64,000 nt of DNA from Serripes groenlandicus (GCA_031761405.1 JASEVX010000006.1:25212302-25276301), one strand, 5' to 3'; positions 1 through 10,624 are shown, counted from the stretch's first letter. A program made the numbers and translations. The notes: generated from the letters alone by a model not told the origin.

Positions 1-6
1 AAAGGG

Positions 7-198
7 TTAACCCTTTCCCATATAAAGACCTATCTGCAGCTGAAGCCGTTTGAAAACATTGTTGCAACAGTAGAAACTGCTCATAAAAATGAACAGTTTC
101 TTCCTTTACCACAATGTTTTCTAGAGATTTTCCTGATGGTTTTCCTAGATATTTTCGAAGTTGTTTGCTGCAGATTTCTTCAATGTGTGAAAGGGTAA
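7..198. mobile_element. TM MITE, old copy
   Basis: Starts TTAACCCTTTCCCATATA and ends GTGTGAAAGGGTAA. Core AGAAACTGCTCATAAAAATGAACAGTTTCT keeps the central palindrome. The first ten bases of the window are the tail of another copy sharing the same TTAA. Confidence 0.75.
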
Positions 199-274
199 AT
201 TAGCTAATCATGAAGTCAGTCTTTGGTCAAAGTGGATTTATATACCCATAATGCTGGTTTTAGTTTTATCTGCT

Positions 275-504
275 TTAACCCTTTCCCTCATATAGACCCT
301 GTCTGACGCCTCTGCAGCTGACAGCTTTTTGAAAACATAGTGACAAAAGAAGAAATTGCACAAAACGTGCAATTTCTCCTTTTGCCACAATGTTTTCAAC
401 TTCTAGTCATAGGTTGTCCATTCAATTATAGATATTTTCCATTATTTCACAAAATATGTTCAAAGTCGTCTGCTGCAGAATTGTCGTATGAGGGAAAAGG
501 TTAA
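275..504 (+). mobile_element. TM MITE, young F copy (230 bp)
   Basis: TTAA at both ends, inverted termini CCCTTTCCC / GGGAAAAGG, subterminal GCCTCTGCAGC and GTCTGCTGCAGAATTGTCGT, central stem-loop GCACAAAACGTGC. It has the standard 230 bp length including both TTAA. Confidence 0.85.
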
Positions 505-699
505 AAACATGATTACCTGATATGATGTAAAAATATTTGAAAATTAAAATTGTGACCTCCAGCAAATTTGAATTATATTTTTGTAAAGAGCTGAAAAATT
601 CCATATGGGAAAAGTTGAGATTCTTTTTTTTCCACAATGTAAACAATATGCGTCTAATTCATGGATATAAAAATGTCGTCTCTCGGAGATGGTTAATGC

Positions 700-1075
700 A
701 GAAGTAGATATTTAACCATTTTCCTTGAGCCCAATTTTTTACCTCCAATTTTCCTGATAGTGAATTCTAAATATTTATCGGTGTTTCCCACCTACAAAAT
801 ATCTGCAGCAGACGACTTTTTAAAACACCTTTGCAAAAATATTGTAAATCTCACCAAAATTTAATGTAAGTATTATTGAATAGTGTTGAAAACATTGTGG
901 TAAATGGGGGAATTGCTAATATTGAGCGATTTCTCCTTTTGGCTGGCTCAAAGTTTTCAAAGGTCGCCTTCTGCAGATGCATCTAAAATGGCAAAAATAT
1001 TGAAAACATTGCGGCAAATGGAGGAATGAGGAATTTCTCTGTTTGCCTTAGAGTTTTCTTAAGACGCCTGTTGTC
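700..1075. repeat. Decayed TM fragments
   Basis: Recognisable pieces of TM: TTAACCATTTTCC at the left, ATCTGCAGCAGACGAC near 800, and two GAAAACATTGNGG...AAATGGNGGAAT blocks. Too decayed to delimit individual copies. Confidence 0.5.
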
Positions 1076-1086
1076 TTAGATGCACC

Positions 1087-1250
1087 TTAACCCGTTCCCT
1101 CATACGACAATTCTGCAGCAGACGACTTTAACCCTTTCCCCCATACGACAATTCTGCAGCAGACGACTTTAACCCTTTCCCCCATACGACAATTCTGCAG
1201 CAGACGACTTTAACCCTTTCCCCCATACGACAATTCTGCAGCAGACGACT
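1087..1250 (-). repeat. 41-bp tandem repeat of a TM end (x4)
   Basis: Four direct copies, starting at 1087, 1128, 1169 and 1210, of the R-type TM terminus: TTAACCCTTTCC, CATACGACAATT, CTGCAGCAGACGACT. The last three are essentially identical. Only the terminal 41 bp of the element is repeated. Confidence 0.9.
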
Positions 1251-1708
1251 TTGAACGTATTTTGTCAGATGGATAATCTATGACTAAAAGTGGAAAACAT
1301 TGTGACAAAAGGAGAAATTGCACGTTCTGTGCAATTTCTTCTTTTGTCACTATGTTTTCAAAACGCCGTCTGCTTTAACCCTTTCCCTCATACGACAATT
1401 CTGCAGCAGACGACTCTTTGAACGTATTTTGTCAGATGGATAATCTATGACTAAAAGTGGAAAACATTGTGACAAAAGGAGAAATTGCACGTTCTGTGCA
1501 ATTTCTTCTTTTGTCACTATGTTTTCAAAACGCCGTCTGCTTTAACCCTTTCCCTCATACGACAATTCTGCAGCAGACGACTCTTTGAACGTATTTTGTC
1601 AGATGGATAATCTATGACTAAAAGTGGAAAACATTGTGACAAAAGGAGAAATTGCACGTTCTGTGCAATTTCTTCTTTTGTCACTATGTTTTCAAAACGC
1701 CGTCTGCT
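1251..1708 (-). repeat. 167-bp tandem repeat of TM body (~2.7x)
   Basis: Direct copies with TTAACCC starts at 1375, 1542 and 1709 (exact period 167). Each unit is a TM element in which the far end (from about TTTTCAAAACGCCGTCTGCTT) is fused to the next left terminus. The units are almost identical, so the array is recent. Small open frames here are repeat by-products. Confidence 0.9.
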
Positions 1709-1938
1709 TTAACCCTTTCCCTCATACGACAATTCTGCAGCAGACGACTTTGAACGTATTTTGTCAAAACATAGAAAATCTCCATAATTGAATGGATAAC
1801 CTATGACAAAAAGTGGAAAACATTGTGACAAAAGGAGAAATTGCACGTTCTGTGCAATTTCTTCTTTTGTCACTATGTTTTCAAAAAGTCGTCTGCTGCT
1901 ATTGCGTCGGTATGCGTCTGCAAGTGGGAAAGGGTTAA
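1709..1938 (-). mobile_element. TM MITE, R copy (230 bp)
   Basis: Last, complete member of the array: TTAACCCTTTCCCTCATACG to GTGGGAAAGGGTTAA. Its right end is of the older type (GCTATTGCGTCGGTATGCGT), so it is a chimera of subfamilies. A 45-bp fragment with another GGGAAAGGGTTAA end follows to 1983. Confidence 0.8.
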
Positions 1939-2054
1939 GTGCATACGCAGGCAAAGTCCATCTGCAGATTGGGAAAGGGTTAAAGGTAAATGTCAGATAG
2001 TAAATGATATGTTGAAACAACATGCACTTCCTCTAGAGGGCAGGGGGACTAAAT

Positions 2055-2260
2055 TCAACCCTTTCCGACCGCCCCCCCTTCAGTAGACGTCTTTTGAAAA
2101 CATCGTGACGAAAGGAGAAATTTCTCATCAATAGCAATTTTTCCATTTGCCATGATGTTTTCAACTGTTTCAAAACAGTTTTATTAATAGATTTTTCTTG
2201 AGTTTTGTTTCGAGGTTTTGAAGATGCCTGATGCTGATCTGTTGTATGTGGGAAAGGGAA
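2055..2260. mobile_element. TM MITE, old copy
   Basis: Left end TTCAACCCTTTCCGACC, right end GTGGGAAAGGGAAAA; hairpin region AGAAATTTCTCATCAATAGCAATTTTTCC decayed. Confidence 0.65.
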
Positions 2261-2596
2261 AATGTGTGTAATCATGCTGTGGAGTTGTTATAAAAGAAAT
2301 GTTACATGCTTCAAAAGATGTTTTATCAGAAGTAGAAACAGGGCACATTCGATGTTTATTTGTGCAGAAAGATACCTGGTTGAACTCTGCTTGTTCTGTT
2401 TAAACTTTATGTAATCCTTTCAGTTGTATCAATGCACCATAGTCTTGCAATTAAGTCAATTAGGCCAGGTTAAATTGGGGGTGAAATGGATCATTGAACC
2501 TGCTTCATAGCAGCAGTACTGTATGCCCTCTATTTAGAAGAGCCATGGCTGTGGACACTTGTAGATTTGAAAGAGGGGCTTCAAATCTACATCTCT

Positions 2597-2827
2597 TTAA
2601 CCCTTTCCCACATACGACAATTCTGCAGCAGACGACTTTGAACGTATTTTGTCAAAACATAGAAAATCTCTATAATTGAATGGATAACCTATGACACAAA
2701 GTGGAAAACATTGTGGCAAAAGGAGAAATTGCCCGTTTTGTGCAATTTCTTCTTTTGTCACTATGTTTTCAAAAAAGCCGTCTGCTGCAGAGGCGTCAGA
2801 AAGCGTCTATATGAGGGAAAGGGTTAA
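2597..2827 (-). mobile_element. TM MITE, young R copy
   Basis: TTAA-flanked, 231 bp, with the full set of motifs: CATACGACAATTCTGCAGCA, GGATAACCTATGA, CAGAGGCGTCAGAAAGCGTC, then GAGGGAAAGGGTTAA. Confidence 0.88.
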
Positions 2828-2985
2828 CACTTTCCCACTTATGACAAATCTGTAGCAGGAAACTTTTGGGCAAAACTAAAAAGTCCTTATAAATGAAAAA
2901 TAGATTTGAAAACATTGTGGCAAAAGGAGAAATTGATCATTATGAGCAATTTCTTATTTTGAAAACGCGATATTATATTTCAAAG
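2824..2985. mobile_element. TM MITE, old truncated copy
   Basis: Shares the TTAA of the preceding copy; TTAACACTTTCCCACTTATG then CATTGTGGCAAAAGGAGAAA. The right end is lost. Confidence 0.6.
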
Positions 2986-3113
2986 GAATAACTGCATGTA
3001 TAAGCGCCAAAATGTGTCACCAGGTAGGAAAGCCAGGGCTACATGTATGTGTTGCATCGATTCCGAAAATTACACAAAAACCTTTTTATCTAGCGCTACT
3101 CTTTTCTAATTAT

Positions 3114-3926
3114 TAGCTATACTGGCCAAAGGCGTGGTGTCCGTCGTCCGTGCATCCTAAAACAATTGCTTGTGAATGCGATAGTCTTCAGTTTTGATTG
3201 TATCTCAATCAAACTTATACAGTAGTTAGATATCCATGAAAGCTTGGTTCCTTTTGCAAACCAGCCAGATCCGCCCATGCAAGACTGGATTATGGCCCTT
3301 GAAATTGCCAAAATTGCTATAATAGAGCTTGTGAACACGATAGAGGTTCCATTTACTATCTGATCTTCACCAAACTTACACAGGAGTTAGGTATCAACGA
3401 GAGCTTGTTTCCTTTTGAAAACAAGCCAGATCCGCTCATGCAAGGCTGGATTATAGCCCTTGAATTTGTCAAAATTGCTATAATAGAGCTTGTGAACACA
3501 ATAGAGGTTCGATTTACTTTCTGATCTTCACCAAACTTAGATAGTAGTTAAATATTGATGAGAGCTCGGTTCTTTTCGCAAACCAGCCAGATGTGTCCTT
3601 GCATGACTGGATTATGGCCCTTGAAATTGTCAAAATTGCTATAATACAGCTTGTGAACACATAGAGCCTTCATTTACTATACGATCTTCACCAAACTTAG
3701 ATAGTAGTTAAATATTGATGAGAGCTCGGTTCCTTTCGCATACAAGCCAGATCTGCCTATGCAATGCTGGATTATGGCCCTTGAAATTGTTAAAATAACT
3801 ATAAAACAGCTTGTGAACACAATAGAGCCTCCATTTACTATCCGATCTTCACTATACATACATGCTCTGGATTGAAAATGAACAAAGAACCATCCCAGTA
3901 GAGCATAGGCCCTCATGGGCCTCTTG
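3114..3926 (+). mobile_element. GTCY-class element, 'ACTGGCCAAAGG' family
   Basis: Left end TAGCTATACTGGCCAAAGGC followed by GTCCGTCGTCCGTGC, then about four 165-170 bp core repeats (GATCTTCACCAAACTTA, CCAGCCAGATCCGCCCATGC, CTGGATTATGGCCCTTGAAA), then the stem-loop AGGCCCTCATGGGCCT and the end CTTG|TT. Non-coding. The same family recurs at 43297-45345. Confidence 0.75.
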
Positions 3927-3930
3927 TTGA

Positions 3931-4027
3931 GCGGATACAGTCAAACCTGTTAAGCAGCCAACTTGTATTAAGCAGCCACTTGAAAATTTACCATAACAAC
4001 AAGTTCTTGTTTATTATCCCCTCGGCT
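3931..4027 (+). repeat. Dispersed repeat 'GAGCGGATACAGTC'
   Basis: 97 bp nearly identical to 15748-15847 (AAACCTGTTAAGCAGCCAAC, TAAGCAGCCACTTGAAAATT), both running into TTATTATCCCCTCGGCTAA. It hosts GTCY insertions at both sites. Confidence 0.8.
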
Positions 4028-4106
4028 AACGTTCAAGTTCATTGTTAATATTTAATGTGGAAGAGGGACACATATTGGTATCACATCCATGTCTGCCATT
4101 TAATGT

Positions 4107-4333
4107 TTAACCCTTTCCCACATACAGCAAATCTGCAGCAGACAACTTTGAAAACATCTAGGCAAAACAGGGAAAACATCTATTAATGAATGTATAATTA
4201 CTGAAAAAAAAAGTTGTAAACATTGTGGCAAAAGGAGAATTGCACATTTTGAGCAATTTCTCCTTTTGCTACAATGTCTTCAAAAGTCGTCTGCTGCAGT
4301 TACAGTGTCCCTCTATATGATGGAAAGAGTTAA
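4107..4333. mobile_element. TM MITE, older subfamily
   Basis: TTAACCCTTTCCCACATACA to GATGGAAAGAGTTAA; core GAGAATTGCACATTTTGAGC. Represents the CATACAGCAAATCTGCAGCA subfamily. Confidence 0.8.
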
Positions 4334-4346
4334 TGACACAGGTCTT

Positions 4347-4585
4347 TTAACCCTATATATATCCCACGCACAACAATTAAACTGCAGCAGACGACTTTGG
4401 AACACATAGTGACAAAGACCTGAAACATCGGTTTTAAAAATTGCTTAATTTTTAAATAAAGTTGAAAACATTGTGGCCAAAGGAGAAATTGCTCATCATG
4501 AGCAATTTCACCTTTGGCCACAATGTTTTCAAAAGTCGTCTGCTGCTATTGCGTAAAAATGATTCTGCAGGCGGGAATGGGTTAA
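4347..4585. mobile_element. TM MITE, older subfamily
   Basis: TTAACCCTATATATATCCCA to GGGAATGGGTTAA. The central palindrome is long: the arms around GCTCATCATGAGC extend through GGCCAAAGG...CCTTTGGCC, about 25 bp per arm. Confidence 0.75.
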
Positions 4586-4786
4586 AAAACAAGTGCTAAT
4601 TAATAATACCCATGATCATTTGTTATTTATTGTTCACTCAAAATGTTAATGCATGATCAAATATTTATGAGTGATTATTATGATTTTACTGATTACATCA
4701 CTTAATTATCTAAACTCCTGTATCGATCCTACCTAAACAATTTGGTCAAGCTCGGATAACATCTGTCTGTACGAAACCTTCCTATA

Positions 4787-5083
4787 GCATTGAAAATATT
4801 GTGGAAAAAGTAGAAATTGCTCATTTTGGGTTAATTTCTGCCCTTGCCATACTATTGGGGTTTTGTTTGTTGCATGGCCCGATAGCTGCAGGGTTATCCA
4901 TGGCGCTTTGATTACTAAACAAAAGAGCCTGTGTAGCACACATGTGCAGCAGACGTCTTTTAAAAGATCTTGGCAAATGTTACAATGAAAGATCTCTGTT
5001 ATTGAAAGTATAAAAATTGAATACAGTTGAAAACATTTGGCATTAGTCGAAATTGCGCGATTTAAACAATTTTTGGCCGGATT
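4787..5083. repeat. TM remnants, second one interrupted by a GTCY element
   Basis: 4787-4850 retains AAAATATTGTGGAAAAAGTA and TTGCTCATTTTGGG. 4938-5083 is the left part of a copy (TGCAGCAGACGTCTTTTAAA) that resumes at 5353 (ACAATGTTTTCAAAAGT, GTCTGCTGCAGAGG) after the insertion. Confidence 0.55.
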
Positions 5084-5352
5084 GCTCTAGCGATTCCGGT
5101 CTATAGATTAGCGATGTCCGTCTGTCTGTCCGTTAACATTTTGGTGAAAGTTTCAGGTTTGGTTAAATTTAAGTTTCAGGTTGAGGCAAAATCTCAGCAC
5201 TGGAAAGGGTTACAAAACTTGAAACTTTGCCTGAAGGTAACTAGTAAAAAGTTGTATTGATTTCTATGGTTACTTTGACCTTGACCTTGGTTTGTCGATT
5301 TTCAAGGTCAAATTGCCGACAATCCAGCCTTACCGTCTTCAGCGGTTTCTTG
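5084..5352 (+). mobile_element. GTCY-class element, 'GATTCCGGTCTATAG' family
   Basis: Short member: GGCCGGATTGCTCTAGCGAT, GTCCGTCTGTCTGTCCGT, then AAGTTTCAGGTT repeats, TTTGACCTTGACCTTGG, and the end CAGCGGTTTCTTG|TTT. The sister copy at 57834-58097 shares both ends. It sits inside a TM relic. Confidence 0.75.
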
Positions 5353-5428
5353 TTTCCAATGTTACAATGTTTTCAAAAGTAGTCTGCTGCAGAGGTTTCC
5401 GAAAGCATCTGCATGACTGAGAAGGGTA
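5353..5428. repeat. Right part of interrupted TM copy
   Basis: TTTCCAATGTTACAATGTTT and TAGTCTGCTGCAGAGG continue the copy broken at 5083. Confidence 0.55.
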
Positions 5429-5448
5429 GTAATTGTTTCCCTCCTGCA

Positions 5449-5666
5449 TTAACTCTACCACATACAGGGGCTTTTTGCAGCAGAAGACTTTTGAAAACAC
5501 TGAGACAAAAGAAGAAATTGCTCAAGACCAGCAATTTCTTCTTTTGCCACAATGTTTTCAACTCTGTTCAGTAATTATACTTACATTTATAGAGCTTTCC
5601 TGTGTGTTTTCCTAGATACTATCAAAGTCGTCTGCAGCAGAAGTGTTGTATGTGGGAAAGGGTTAA
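5449..5666. mobile_element. TM MITE, older subfamily
   Basis: TTAACTCTACCACATACAGG to TGTGGGAAAGGGTTAA; stem-loop AAATTGCTCAAGACCAGCAA. The right half carries the alternate body AGTAATTATACTTACATTTA. Confidence 0.75.
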
Positions 5667-5793
5667 TACTTTTGACCAGTGTACTGATGAACTTACAGAT
5701 AGTACTGGTTATCCAGTTAGTATAACTGAGGTATTGTTGAAAGGTGCTTAAATCACATTTAAGTCTGGCAGCTTAAAACACCAAACAATTCCT

Positions 5794-5957
5794 TTAACCC
5801 TTTCCCTCATATAGACGTTTTCTGATGTCTCTGCAGCAGACGGCGTTTTCCACTTTTTGTCATAGGTTATCCATTTAAATATGGAGATTTTCTATGTTTT
5901 GACAAAATACGTTCAAAGTCGTCAGCTGCAGAATTGTCGTATGAGGGAAAGGGTTAA
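5794..5957 (+). mobile_element. TM MITE, F deletion derivative (164 bp)
   Basis: Both ends and both TTAA are intact, but about 66 bp spanning the whole central palindrome are missing: GCAGACGGC joins directly to GTTTTCCACTTTTTGTCATA. Confidence 0.85.
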
Positions 5958-6125
5958 GCAGTTATAAAGGGTTGAAAGATTTTAATTAAACAACCACAAA
6001 AACCTGGTGATATATGTACTTTGAAGTCGTTAACTGAGGTTTGTTTAAGTAGCCTATAGGTGTGAATTTCTCCATTATGTATTTTGTCAGTGGTAAATCA
6101 AAGTTGTGCCTAAGGAGGTTTATCT

Positions 6126-6406
6126 CTTTTACCCTTTTCCCACATTGTTCATTAGGAGTAAAATTCTTCCTTTTGCTTCAATATTTTCAAAATCCTTCTG
6201 TTACAGATGTATCAAAATGCGTTCGTTTGTGGGAAATGGTTCATGAGCAATTTCCCCTTCTGCAACAATGTTTTCAACTTTTTTTAAAACTTATACTTTC
6301 ATTTTAAGAAATACGGAATATTTCATTTTAAGAAATATTCCGTAATTTTGCTAGGATGTTTCAAAAATTATCTGCTGCATATTTGTTGTATGTGGGATAG
6401 GGTTAG
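6126..6406. repeat. Decayed TM copy
   Basis: TTTACCCTTTTCCCACATTG at the left, GTGGGATAGGGTTAG at the right; an internal GTGGGAAATGG end suggests two fused copies. Contains a 21-bp direct repeat ending ACGGAATATTTC. Confidence 0.5.
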
Positions 6407-6576
6407 GATAATGATTTGAAACAGACATTTCACATAACATTTGTTCCCCCTTCATGTCAATAACTTTTAAAAGGCAACTAACTGTATGCTCAGACACATT
6501 CATCAAGCACTGGCTGTATTATTGGAAGATTTAATTTTAAACATTTCATAAGGCTATTGACTAATCAATTGGAGTT

Positions 6577-6664
6577 TTACCCTTTCCGTATAAAAGTTGT
6601 TCAAGATGTAGGTACAACCGTTTTGCATGAAACCATCGAAGTGTATGTATGTGGTTAAGGGTTA
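6577..6664. repeat. Decayed short TM derivative
   Basis: TTTTACCCTTTCCGTATAAA to GGTTAAGGGTTAA with almost no body. Confidence 0.4.
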
Positions 6665-6984
6665 AATGCTCCCTTGCTGCTTGAAGACAACTAAATCGTG
6701 TATTATCAGAAAGAAGAGAAACAGCAAAGAGGATTTTATGAAAGATAAATTGCCTGATATTTGAAACATTTAATAATAAAGATATATGATGACATTTTAT
6801 TACAGAATGATCAAAGTCAACAAACCTATTAAGTTCTTTAACTCTCTGTGTTCAACAAAGTTTGAAGAAAATCGTGAATGATAGCGGTAAAATAAAAACG
6901 GTAAATATTATCGGTAAAATAATAACGTTATAATATTCCTGATTGTATTTATTAAACACCTGCACCACCAGACAAGTTTAGAAA
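6665..6984. other. No recognised feature
   Basis: AT-rich; a small tandem GGTAAAATAAAAACGGTAAA block near 6885-6930. No gene or known repeat recognised. Confidence 0.5.
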
Positions 6985-7157
6985 AAATTGAGCAGCAGAC
7001 AATTTTTAAAAACATTATGACAAAAGAAGAACGATTTCTGCTTGTCTCTCAATGTTTTCAACTTAATTTTTGAAATAATTATCATTTTCAATTTTTACCT
7101 GTAACTTTCAATGTTGTCTGCTGCACATAAATTGTGTTGTATGTGGGAAAGGTTTAA
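6985..7157. mobile_element. TM MITE, old copy lacking left end
   Basis: GAGCAGCAGACAATTTTTAA to GTATGTGGGAAAGGTTTAA. Confidence 0.6.
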
Positions 7158-7281
7158 ATCATTCTTTCCATTGTTTGAAATTGTTTCAAATTGAATAGAG
7201 TCTGCAAACTGTGTATCAAATAATAGCAATGCATTAGACAGAACAAACACTTAAGAGTAATGGAAGTATGAATAACATTTT

Positions 7282-7470
7282 TTTCCCACATGCAAACACT
7301 TCGACGAATCTGTAGCAGAAGACTTTCAAAAATATCGTGGCAAAAGGAAAAATTGAATTTCTCCTTTTGCCATACTATTTTCAACTCGATTCAATAATTA
7401 AACTTCCATTGATAGAGTGTTTCCATAGTTTTGCCTAGATGTTTTTAAAGTCGTCTGCTGGGAAAGGGTT
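7282..7470. mobile_element. TM MITE, old copy next to Gemin5 exon a
   Basis: TTCCCACATGCAAACACTTC to GCTGGGAAAGGGTT. It ends 31 nt before the exon at 7502. Confidence 0.6.
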
Positions 7471-7501
7471 GCTAATAGATTTATTGTCTTGTATTTTTCA
7501 G

Positions 7502-7639
7502 GAGAACATCATCGTAACAATGAAAACATGGAATATTTCTATCAATTAGAAATATGGAAAGGCAACATTAACGGAGTTTTGAAAGCGGCCCGACAACGCG
7601 ATGAATTGTCCGACTGGCTTGTTGCCATGACACCAATGG
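7502..7639 (+). CDS. GEMIN5: Gemin5 internal exon (exon a)
   Basis: 138-nt exon with acceptor TTTTTCAG before it and donor GTAAGC after it; phase 1 at both ends. It encodes about 46 residues including YFYQLEIWKGNING and LSDWLVAMTP, which match the human Gemin5 stretch YQLDIWRGDI...LVAMAP in the TPR-like dimerisation region. Gemin5 recognises snRNAs for the SMN complex and also modulates translation; it is cytoplasmic. The split glycine/alanine codon at the 3' edge is completed by the exon at 40419. An old TM repeat ends about 31 nt upstream, so the polypyrimidine tract lies just beside a transposon relic. Identity is from remembered family sequence; splice and frame are read directly. Confidence 0.88.
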
Positions 7640-7718
7640 GTAAGCATTATTATTAAGCAATTTTTATCCTTTTCCCGAAACATTTGAAGCCTATGCAGCT
7701 TTTACTTTAAACCCTTTT

Positions 7719-9127
7719 TAGCTCACCTGTGCACGAAGTGCTCAAGGTGAGTTATTGTGATCGCCCTATGTCCGGCGTCCGTCGTCCGTCAACATTTTCT
7801 CCTCTGTAACCGGTGGGTCAACTGGGATGAAACTTCACAGAAAGCATCCTCTCAATGTCCTCACCAGAATTCCTTAAAATTTTCGGGATCCATGCAGAAT
7901 TCTGGTTTCCATGGCGACGAAATGAAAAAACTTCAAAATTCTTAAAAAATCTTCTCCTCCGAAAGTGTCAGGCCGATTTTCAAATAGTTTTATAGAAATG
8001 TTCCTCGGGTGACCCTCTATCAGATTCCTTCAAGCCATGTTGATTGGTCGAAAAACATGGCCGCCAGGGGGGGCGGGGCTATTTTTCCTTATATGGCTAT
8101 AGTGCAAACTTAAAAAATCTTCTTCTCCAAAAGTGTCAGGCCGATTTTCAAATAAATTTGTAGAAATGTTCCTTGGGTGACCCTCTATTAGATTCCTTCA
8201 AGCCATGTTGATTGGTCAAAAACATGGCCGCCAGGGGGCGGGGCTATTTTGCCTTTTATGGTTATAGTGCAAACTTAAAAAATCTTCAACATCTTCTGCT
8301 CAGTAACCGGTGGGTCAATTGGGATGAAACTTCACAGAAAGCATCCTCTTAATGACCTCACCAGAATTCCTTCAAATTTTTGGGATCCATGCAGAATTCT
8401 GGTTTCCATGGCAACGAAACGAAAAAAACTTCAAAATTCTACTTCTCCCTAACTGGTTGGCAGATTTTGAACTTATTTTGTAGAAATGTTCCTTGGGTGA
8501 CTCTCTATCAGATTCCTTGAAGCCATGTTGATTGGTCGAAAAACATGGCCGCCAGGGGGGGCGGGGCTTTTTTGCCTTATATGGCTATAGTGAAAACTTA
8601 AAAAATCTTCTCCTCCAAAAGTGTCAGGCCGATTTTCAAATAATTTTGTAGAAATATTCCTTGGATGACCCCCTATCAGATTCCTTTAAGCCATGTTGAT
8701 TGGTCGAAAATCATGGCCGCCAGGGGGGGCGGGGCTTTTTTGCCTTATATAGCTATAGTGCAAGCTTAAAAAATCTTCTCCAAAAGTGTCGGGCCGATTT
8801 TCAAATAATTTTGTAGAAATGTTCCTTGTATGACCCTCTATCAGATTCCTTCAAGCCATGTTGATTGTTCAAAAAACATGGCCACCAGGGGGCGGGGCTA
8901 TTTTGCCTTTTATTGCTATAGTGAAAACTTAAAAAATCTTCTCCTTCAAAAGTGTCAGGCCGATTTTCAAATAATTTTGTAGAAATGTTCCTAGGGTGAC
9001 CCTCTATCAGATTCCTTAAAGCCAAGTTGATTGGTTGGAAACTATGCCCGCCAGATGGCGGGGCTTATATAGCTAAAGTGAAAAAAAAAATCAGGTGAGC
9101 GATTCCAGGGCCATCATGGCCCTCTTG
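7719..9127 (+). mobile_element. GTCY-class element, 'TAGCTCACCTG' family (1.4 kb)
   Basis: Starts TAGCTCACCTGTGCACGAAG with a GAGTGAGC-type foldback, then GTCCGGCGTCCGTCGTCCGT, then about seven core repeats near 165 bp (TCAGGCCGATTTTCAAATAA, CAAGCCATGTTGATTGGTCG, CATGGCCGCCAGGGGG). Ends with the stem-loop GGGCCATCATGGCCC and CTCTTG|TTT. The frames around 8801-9025 on the minus strand are core-repeat artefacts. Sister copies lie at 14981-15692 and 52914-54319. Confidence 0.85.
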
Positions 9128-9129
9128 TT

Positions 9130-9400
9130 TTACTTAAACCCTGCAGCAGACAACTTTAACCTTGACATCATCTACAAAAAAATATGGAAATCTTTATTTA
9201 AAATAGGATATTTATTGAATAAAATGGAAAACATTGTGGCAAATGGAAAATTGTTCATTTCTTCTTTTGCAGCAATGTTTTCTAAAAAAATGCCTCAATT
9301 TGCCTCTGTATGAGAAAAACTTGCCGATTTTTAAATTGCCTTTCCCTGGATATTTTCAAAGTAGATCTACTCTTAAAATATTGTATGAGGGTAACTTGTG
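9130..9400. repeat. Decayed TM copy
   Basis: TTAAACCCTGCAGCAGACAA, then GGAAAACATTGTGGCAAATG; right end ATTGTATGAGGGTAACTT. Confidence 0.5.
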
Positions 9401-9490
9401 TAACTCTAGCTATTTTCAATAGAGCTGTTGATAAGACACAATAAAGATAATGCAGTATAGAAAAAATACAAATATTACTGGTTTAGGGTG

Positions 9491-9654
9491 TCAACCCTTT
9501 CCCACATACAACAAATTTGTATCAGACGACCTTGAACCACATTTTTCTGAAAATATGGAAATTCTATATAGCTGTAAGTAAAATTTATCTTACAGAGTTG
9601 AAAACATTGTGGTAACTGAGAATATGCTCATTATGACTTGTCACAGTGACTTTT
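9491..9654. mobile_element. TM MITE, 5' part
   Basis: TCAACCCTTTCCCACATACA through GAATATGCTCATTATGA, then broken by the element at 9655. Confidence 0.6.
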
Positions 9655-10112
9655 CAGGGGTTTTTTACCTTATATAAAAGGGGCCGTTTAACGGCCCCTT
9701 CCCCTCGGAAAATAAGCATAGTTTTTCCCCTAAAAATATAAATTCCCCTCCTATTTTTTTTTTTCATATTTACATTTTGAATTGAACATTAGCTTAAATC
9801 ATTATTTATCTTTCCACAATGAACAAAATAAAATTTGACTTGAAGTGTAGGCTTGGTGCTGAAATACTTGATATTTTGATGAGAATTAAAGTTGCTGATG
9901 TTGCCCTTAGAGAATATGACCCAAAATCTGCTGTGACAAGATGGTTATTGTCTGGACTAAGACAGAAAAGACCCCATACTTTGCCATATGGAGCCTGAAA
10001 CATGCACATTATACTAGTTTACAATTTTTCCCCTTTTTTTCTTTAATGCCGCGAAATTTTTCCCTTCTCGAAGGCCCCAGGCCCCTTCCCCTTTTTGAGA
10101 AAAAAAACCCTG
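9655..10112. mobile_element. Non-autonomous hAT-like element (458 bp)
   Basis: Ends CAGGGGTTTTTTACC and, on the other strand, CAGGGTTTTTTTTCTC, both leading into AAGGGGCC-rich subterminal DNA. Near the left end is a perfect 11-bp hairpin AAGGGGCCGTT / AACGGCCCCTT. CAGGG termini fit hAT; no exact 8-bp target duplication is seen, so the class is tentative. Confidence 0.5.
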
Positions 10113-10294
10113 CTTTTGTCAAACATTGGCCGAGCTTGGGTTCAAACTCCCAACCCCTGGATTGATGGTCACATCGCTACCGCCAATGCTTTGCATGTTG
10201 AAAAGGGGTTAAAGACTCTCAGCTTGAAGGTAAATGTCACACTGCCTCTAACCTGGTGGATAAAACTTGTTGGAATGGAATTAGTTGGGAAAGT

Positions 10295-10462
10295 CAACCC
10301 TTTGGCACACACATTAAACTTAGAAAACATGGAGGCAAAATTATGGAAAATCTTTTCAAAGGAAAGTTTAAAAGGTGGAAATCGCTCATTATGACAATAT
10401 TTTTAAAACCCCCCATCTGTTGCAGATGCCTCAAAATGCGTTTGAATGTAGGACAGTGTTAA
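10295..10462. repeat. Decayed TM copy
   Basis: TCAACCCTTTGGCACACACA to GTAGGACAGTGTTAA; TGTTGCAGATGCCTCAAAAT inside. Confidence 0.55.
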
Positions 10463-10624
10463 CCCTTTCCCACATATAGACGCTTTCTGACGCCTCTGCA
10501 GCAGACATCTTTTCATATTTTGCTCATAATGGGCAATTTCCCCTTTTGCCACAAGGCTTTCAACTTTTTTTTAGCAATTATACCTTCATTCATATAGGAT
10601 TTCTGTGACTTTCACTAGATGCTT
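10459..10624 (+). mobile_element. TM MITE, F copy, right end lost
   Basis: TTAACCCTTTCCCACATATA, GACGCTTTCTGACGCCTCTG; stops at CACTAGATGC where the next copy begins. Confidence 0.7.

Noticed and set aside
1087..1760. CRISPR-like regular repeats
   Set aside because: Direct repeats without unique spacers, eukaryotic setting, and clearly derived from a MITE.
1..7500. Search for upstream Gemin5 WD-repeat exons
   Set aside because: Only repeats recognised; no WD-like (GH...WD) coding stretch with splice sites was seen.
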